Below are positions 24,829-29,343 of a DNA stretch of 29,343 bases, piece after piece. The DNA is taken from NCBI RefSeq assembly GCF_000372725.1, contig NW_005199601.1, positions 857,526-886,868 of the forward strand. The letters are read 5' to 3'. Position 1 is the first letter of the stretch, and every line of letters starts with the position of its first letter. Position numbers and translations under genes: made by a program. The notes under the pieces were generated by a model that ran no database searches, was not told the origin of the DNA, and saw only the letters and a program-made list of their open reading frames with translations. This DNA is from Emiliania huxleyi CCMP1516 (taxonomy: Eukaryota; Haptophyta; Isochrysidales; Noelaerhabdaceae).

Positions 24829-27204
24829 ATGGAGTCTGGTGTGGCACGACTCACGTCGGCGGAGCGGGCGCTCGACAAGGTGGAGACGGGACTGAAGCTC
24901 GTCGACACCGTGCTCAAGATCGGCGAGGGCGCCGGGCTGCCTCTCATTCCGGCGGTGTGCAGCGCGGCTCGCAGCGTCCTTCAAGTCGTGCAAGCGTCGC
25001 GAACTGTGATCAGCGATGTGCTATCGGCTGCCCAGCGCACGATCGACGTCCTGGAGCTGCTGCAGCGCATGGCTGAAAACGTGGAACGCATGGACGTGAA
25101 GAGCCGCGCGAGCGTCGAGGGCCGGATGCGCGAGTTGCAGCGGCTGCTCGATGACGTGCGCACGGCGGTCGCTGCCTTTGGAAAGAAGGGCTGGCTGCGG
25201 CACGCGCTCCAAGTGAAGTGGCGCAACGCCTTCTCGCAGCTCGACTCCGAGATCACGGGCCAACTCGGTCTGCTGCTCCTGTTCTACAACCTCGCCCGCG
25301 ACGCGGACATCATCGACCGGCTGCAGGCGCGCGAGTACGCTGTCGAGGCGGAGGTGGTGCGGCAGGTGGCCGAGCGGAAGGCGGTGGGCGAGGCTGTCGA
25401 CGAGAAGGCGCTCGAGGAGGACTCCGAGGTTGTGCGTGGCATCGCCGTCGCCTCGGGCGTGTCGGACGCCGAGTTCCAGGAGGAGTTGACGCGTGAGATG
25501 CGCGAGGGCTTTGCGCAGCAGGGACTCAAGCTCGATAAGATAATCGCGATGATGGCGAACCTCACCGCAACGGGCATTGGCAACGCGGAGCCGGACCGCA
25601 GCTCGCGGATGTCGCTCTACGCGTACGACCGCAAGCCGGACGCGCCTCCCGGCCAGAGGGACAAGCTCGCCGCGCGGCTCGGGAGGGGGTCCTTTGGTAC
25701 GACGTACCGGATGCGCAAGGTAGCTGGAATCGATGCGAGGCGGTACGCGGTCAAGATGATCGAGTCGGAGGAGCTGGACGGTGCTGGCTTGGAGAAGGAG
25801 GCGCGCCTACTCTCGATGATCGAGCACGAGAACACACTGCGCTTCTACGACGCCTTTTGGCACGACTCCGAAGACGGCCGCCTCTTTGTCATCGTCACGG
25901 AGCTTCTCACCGGCGGCTCCCTCGCCGAGAAGATCGCCGCCGCGCCGCCGCTGCATCCGCCCGAGGTAGCGACACTGATGCAGCAGGTCGCGTCCGGGCT
26001 CGCATACATGCACTCGCTCAACCTGCAGCACCGCGACCTCAAGCCGGCCAACGTGATGCTCGACGCGACGGGCCGCGCCAAGATCATCGACTTTGGGCTC
26101 GCGTGCGTCTCTTCCGCCTCGCGGTCGCGCACCAAGACCAAGGCCGTGGGCACCGACGCGTACATGTCGCCCGAGAAGGCCGACGGGAAGCGGTACGGGC
26201 CGCCGGACGACGTGTGGGCCGCCGGCTGCATCCTCGCGGAGCTGCTGCTCGGCCGCCCGCTCGGCAACGTTGCGCGTGATCAAACGAAGCTCAAGCGCGC
26301 GATCGCCGAGACCAAGTCTGCGAGCGAGCGGCTTGGCTCGTTGGTCGAGGACTGCCTGCAGGAGATCCCGGGGCAGCGGCCGGCGGCGGCGGTACTGGAG
26401 CAGGGCTGCGCGGCGTCCCCATTGCCAGACACAACACTGAGCATCATGACCTATTGGGATGTGAGCGACACCAACTCCTTCATGCGGATCTGTCAGGCCT
26501 TCAAGGCTCTTGTTCAAAGGGCGCCTGGTGTGAAGTACTATGGCTTCTCCATCAACGGCAACCGGGCTGTAAGCAAGGAAGGCCACGCGAACTTTGCGAG
26601 CTACATGGAGTACTTGCGCTCAGGCGCTCAGGGGGTGTTGTTCGACGCCATGTCTGTAGCAAAAATCACAAACATGGAGGCGCATGGACCAAAAGACGAG
26701 GTGGGTCAGCTTGAGGTGTCGCTGACGAATCTTCTTTCCTCACACTGGGCCTATGCCGATGGTGCTTTCTTCGTGCCCTCAAAGTATCTGCGGCAGGCCG
26801 GCCAAGGCCCTCTGGTGTCTGACGAAACTCTTTGCGTTCTTGTGTACTGGAAGATCAAGGACTATGCGAAGTTCCTTGCTGGTGTCGAAGATTTCCAGCA
26901 CCTCACGAGGCAGGAGGAGAAAGTCAAGTACTACGGCTTTTGCGTGTATGGATCGAAAGCCATCTGTCGCGAGGGCTACGACTCTGCCGAAGGCTTCTTG
27001 GAGCATTTGCAGAATGTCGATGGACCGCTAAAGGCTGCCATGGAGTGTGCGGATGTTGAACGTGTGGAAGTTCACGGTCCTGCCTCAGAGGTCAACACGC
27101 TACGAGAGCCGTTGAAGAGCTTCCCAGCTGTGTTCTGGCCATACCCCAACGACTCGTTCTTAGCTCCAGCCCAGTTCTCATGTGAGCCTCTGCGTGTCTG
27201 CTAA
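24829..27204 (+). CDS. Protein kinase with MLKL/HeLo-like N-terminal helical domain and two C-terminal ABM-like (ferredoxin-fold) repeats, 791 aa
   Basis: ATG 24829 directly follows an in-frame TGA; uninterrupted to TAA 27202-27204. Residues about 1-170 form a helical bundle (ETGLKLVDTVLKIGEGAG, LPLIPAVCSAARSVLQVVQ, VLELLQRMAENV) like the N-terminal four-helix domains of MLKL and fungal HeLo proteins; about 170-260 is charged and helical, like the MLKL brace. Kinase domain about 278-520: Gly loop LGRGSFGTTY (284-), Lys309 in YAVKMI, HRDLKPAN (H401, D403), DFG (D421), GTDAYMSPE (E449). All catalytic residues are present, so it should be active. Residues 536-655 and 667-785 are two copies of an about 120-residue alpha/beta domain (VKYYGF, REGY...AEGFLEHLQNV, VEVHGP), like ABM-type dimeric barrels. 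In MLKL the kinase part switches a membrane-disrupting N-domain; the same role here is inference, with the ABM pair as possible sensor. Confidence 0.8.
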   Translation: MESGVARLTSAERALDKVETGLKLVDTVLKIGEGAGLPLIPAVCSAARSVLQVVQASRTVISDVLSAAQRTIDVLELLQRMAENVERMDVKSRASVEGRMRELQRLLDDVRTAVAAFGKKGWLRHALQVKWRNAFSQLDSEITGQLGLLLLFYNLARDADIIDRLQAREYAVEAEVVRQVAERKAVGEAVDEKALEEDSEVVRGIAVASGVSDAEFQEELTREMREGFAQQGLKLDKIIAMMANLTATGIGNAEPDRSSRMSLYAYDRKPDAPPGQRDKLAARLGRGSFGTTYRMRKVAGIDARRYAVKMIESEELDGAGLEKEARLLSMIEHENTLRFYDAFWHDSEDGRLFVIVTELLTGGSLAEKIAAAPPLHPPEVATLMQQVASGLAYMHSLNLQHRDLKPANVMLDATGRAKIIDFGLACVSSASRSRTKTKAVGTDAYMSPEKADGKRYGPPDDVWAAGCILAELLLGRPLGNVARDQTKLKRAIAETKSASERLGSLVEDCLQEIPGQRPAAAVLEQGCAASPLPDTTLSIMTYWDVSDTNSFMRICQAFKALVQRAPGVKYYGFSINGNRAVSKEGHANFASYMEYLRSGAQGVLFDAMSVAKITNMEAHGPKDEVGQLEVSLTNLLSSHWAYADGAFFVPSKYLRQAGQGPLVSDETLCVLVYWKIKDYAKFLAGVEDFQHLTRQEEKVKYYGFCVYGSKAICREGYDSAEGFLEHLQNVDGPLKAAMECADVERVEVHGPASEVNTLREPLKSFPAVFWPYPNDSFLAPAQFSCEPLRVC

Positions 27205-27465
27205 TACAGTAGCTTGTGTGGAGACGTTTACCTTTTATATCTTACCTTACCTACTCTAATAGCATGGAAACTCTTTTGAATTCAAAGCAGATGTTTCAAA
27301 TTCAAAATCAAATCGGCGCCACACACGATGATCGATGTGCGCGCGCGCATTGAGCAGCGACGCACCGCGGTGGTACGTTACGTCACTCAGTGCACGCAAC
27401 TCATGCCCCACAACGCTACGTACAGAGACTGACGTCCCCTCACTAGACACCACCTCCCACCAAGC

Positions 27466-27915
27466 TCAACGCAGCTCGAGGGCGCCGAGCGAGTCGGCTA
27501 CGTCGTCCGACCTCCTGGGCGCCGCTGACCGGCGCACCGCGGCGGCGCCGAAGCGGCAGAGCGAATGCCGCTCGGCCGACACCAGCCAGAGGTGCTCTCC
27601 GTCGGCGTCGAGGCAGATGCCGTTGACGCGCCGCGTGCTGCTCCCCGCCACGGGGATCACCTGCAGCGGCGCCCCCTGCAGCGTCAGCACGTAGACCCGG
27701 TCCCAATCGGCCACGTGGAGCAAAGGCTCCGCAGCACGCTCGCCCGCGCCAGCACGCCCGACGGCGACGCTGATCGGCTCGCGGAACGCCACACCGCCGT
27801 CGCCGCCGCTGCCCCCAATCTGCCGCAGGTACCGGCGCTGCTGCAGGCCGGAGCGCACTCGTACACCAGGACCGCGTGCCTCCCGCCGTCGCCGACGTAG
27901 ACGAGGGCCTCGCAC
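27466..27915 (-). pseudogene. NHL-type beta-propeller fragment, frame-broken
   Basis: On the minus strand the main frame reads RYLRQIGGSGGDGGVAFREP, then LLHVADWDRVYVLTLQGAP and VNGICLDADGEHLWLVSAE, ending in TGA at 27466-27468. This is the blade pattern of NHL repeats. Just upstream, another frame gives the preceding strands (LVYVGDGGRHAVLVYE), so one frame break lies near 27850. The 5' part of any propeller is missing, and the dispersed repeat copy B begins about 80 bp further upstream. Best read as a truncated gene or an isolated 3' exon. Function is unknown; NHL propellers usually bind proteins or RNA. Confidence 0.5.
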
Positions 27916-27995
27916 GTGGTATTCTCCCGTGGTGTACCTGTGTTAGTGCCAGTGCGCGCCAGTCCCGTGCCCAGTGTTGTGCGACGGGGGTTGGA

Positions 27996-28160
27996 GCACT
28001 TGGAGTGCAGTTATCAACCTCACATCCAGGGCCGGGGAGCTCAGAAGCGCACCCAGCGGGCCGGATGATCGGTATCGGGCTACGGGCAAGAGAGCCCTAG
28101 CCCCGGGGGTGCGCGTTCGCAGGGAAAGGGCCTTAAAGTAAACACGGGTCTCCGAGGGTT
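27996..28160 (+). repeat. Dispersed repeat, copy B
   Basis: Matches copy A at 1780-1952 in the same block order and orientation, but lacks its about 20-25-bp G/C-rich insert. The right end shares ACACGGGTCTCCGAGGG with one mismatch. It lies next to the broken NHL fragment. Confidence 0.75.
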
Positions 28161-28811
28161 GGTTCCGTGTACCGGGTTTCCCCTTAACTTCAGAACGCCC
28201 CCTCTACTCGGAGCTAGTAGACACGACACTGTACACCACGCACGTGCACAGGTCCTCACTCAGCATCCCGTCCCAGGGTTCCACCGCCCGCCTTCCCGGG
28301 GCTCCGGTTCTCCCTGATTCGCTCTTTTATTCGCCTGCCGAGCGTCGCCTGACGGCCGCTGTAGCCCTTTCTGATGTCTCTTCTTTGGCCGAGGTCTCGC
28401 CTCCGCCTCACCTCCGACTGGTACTGCCGCCTCCGAGAGCATCGACTGCCCTGCTGAAGTTTCCCCGGGCGAGGACGGCGGCATTGGATCGTGTCGCCTC
28501 CCCTCCCCGGGAGGTCGGGCCCGCTCTCCCTGGTCGACGAGTCGCGCCCGCACCCGCGGCCTCTCTATCGTCCCTGGCTCGCCCCCCCCCTCCGCCGGCT
28601 CCTCTTCGGGGAGGCGTGGCCCTCCCTGTCGAGGGTCGCGGTGGTCCGGTTGCCACTGCGACTGGCCTTCCCCCGGTGAGCCCGTACGTCCCGACTCCAC
28701 TCTCAGAGGCCGCGTTAGCTCATCTCTCGCCTCCTCCGACAGCCCGGGGTTAAATTCTCTTTTTCAGTCTCTCCAACGCCCCGCGCCCGGCGCGAGCACA
28801 CAAACACACAT
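28161..28811. other. Region before the terminal EF-hand gene
   Basis: A Pro/Ala/Val-rich plus-strand frame (28244-28753) and an antisense Arg/Gly/Pro-rich frame both look like composition shadows. A donor-like CCCGGTGAGC at about 28672-28681 raises the chance of an upstream exon. The last 60 bp carry a CACA-rich leader before ATG 28812. Confidence 0.35.
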
Positions 28812-29343
28812 ATGCCGCTCATGGTGACTTCTCGTCAGCGCAGGACGCTCCGCGAGGCGGAGCCGCCCTCTCTCCCGGCCGCGCTGGCGGCCACGCTCGC
28901 CGCCAACCACGCAAGGGTGCTCGACCTATTCCGTGCTCTTGACCGGAACGAGGATGGGCTCGTCTCACGTGGTGAGCTGCGGAGCAAGCTGATGGGGCTG
29001 GGCCTGCAGGTGTCGCCGCACGAGCTCAACGAGCTCTTCTACGCCCTCGATCCCGACGGCTCTGGCGCCATCGACTATGAGGAGCTCCGCCGCGCTCTGC
29101 TCGAGGCTGGCCGAGGCCCTCCCAAGCGATGGGCGTCGCCACCGCCGCGGTCGGGCGCGGTGCGGTCGTCAGCGGGCGTGGCGCTGCCGGTTGCAGTGGC
29201 GGAGGAGCTCCGATCGCAGGTGGCCGAAGTCCAGTCGCAGGTGCGCGAGCTGCTGCACGCCGTGCACGCGCAGCTCCGCTCGCTGCACGACCAGAACCAG
29301 GCGGGACTCCGCGCGGCGGCAGAGGCGGCGGCCGCTGCCGCGA
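28812..29343 (+). CDS. EF-hand protein with C-terminal coiled coil (runs off the window end)
   Basis: ATG 28812 (MPLMVTSRQRR) opens a frame with no stop before the window ends (177 codons seen). EF-hand 1: loop DRNEDGLVSRGE. EF-hand 2: loop DPDGSGAIDYEE. Both loops have acidic residues at 1 and 12 and Gly at 6, and are joined by a helix (LRSKLMGLGLQVSPHELNEL) in the usual paired spacing. A Pro/Arg-rich linker is followed by a heptad-like helix (VAEVQSQVRELLHAVHAQL) that probably forms a coiled coil, then an Ala-rich tract. It is likely a cytosolic calcium sensor or scaffold; the missing C-terminus may carry the effector domain. Confidence 0.8.
   Translation, partial: MPLMVTSRQRRTLREAEPPSLPAALAATLAANHARVLDLFRALDRNEDGLVSRGELRSKLMGLGLQVSPHELNELFYALDPDGSGAIDYEELRRALLEAGRGPPKRWASPPPRSGAVRSSAGVALPVAVAEELRSQVAEVQSQVRELLHAVHAQLRSLHDQNQAGLRAAAEAAAAAA

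Overview
The window looks like nuclear DNA of a GC-rich unicellular eukaryotic alga, most likely a haptophyte. I base this on the gene content, not on a database match: F-box/kelch proteins, SPPPP-rich wall-type membrane proteins, 'YGTDCADCG' Cys-rich modules joined to a 'DPHLxFAxGGRADFRG' domain, short GY-AG introns, long (CA)n and (GA)n microsatellites, no operons, and genes on both strands with 0.3-1.7 kb spacers.

Layout. 1-1049: 3' end of an unrecognised membrane-anchored gene with decamer repeat arrays in a probable intron. 1050-3403: mostly non-coding, with one copy of a dispersed repeat. 3404-6131: secretory-type composite protein (phytanoyl-CoA-dioxygenase-like, Cys-rich and sialyltransferase-like domains), probably spliced to an SGNH-like domain. 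6614-7777: F-box-like/six-kelch protein. 7985-9391: polyketide-type thioesterase fragment with two compensating frame breaks. 10379-13031 (minus): threonine-synthase-like enzyme fused to an ornithine-cyclodeaminase-like domain, interrupted by two tiny introns flanked by exon-derived direct repeats. 13550-14066 (minus): thrombospondin-type-3 calcium-binding exon behind a (CA)82 tract. 14495-16866: secreted Cys-rich/vWF-D-like protein. 17318-17779: small EF-hand gene whose last exon lies inside a large inverted repeat. 17928-18546 (minus): unidentified frame. 18715-19203: pterin-carbinolamine-dehydratase-like protein. 19204-20940: non-coding, with three structured repeat elements. 20941-23817 (minus): single-pass membrane protein with a Pro-rich ectodomain and three ubiquitin-like domains in its cytoplasmic tail. 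24829-27204: protein kinase with an MLKL/HeLo-like N-terminal helical domain and two C-terminal ferredoxin-like (ABM-type) repeats. 27466-27915 (minus): broken NHL-propeller fragment next to the second dispersed repeat. 28812-29343: EF-hand protein cut by the window end.

The strongest candidates for undescribed biology are (a) the HeLo-like kinase with tandem ABM-like domains, (b) the divergently placed membrane protein with non-conjugatable tandem ubiquitin-like domains, (c) the threonine-synthase-like/OCD fusion, and (d) the direct-repeat-flanked mini-introns inside it. Functional links between neighbours are inference only. Exon boundaries were read by eye and need transcript support.
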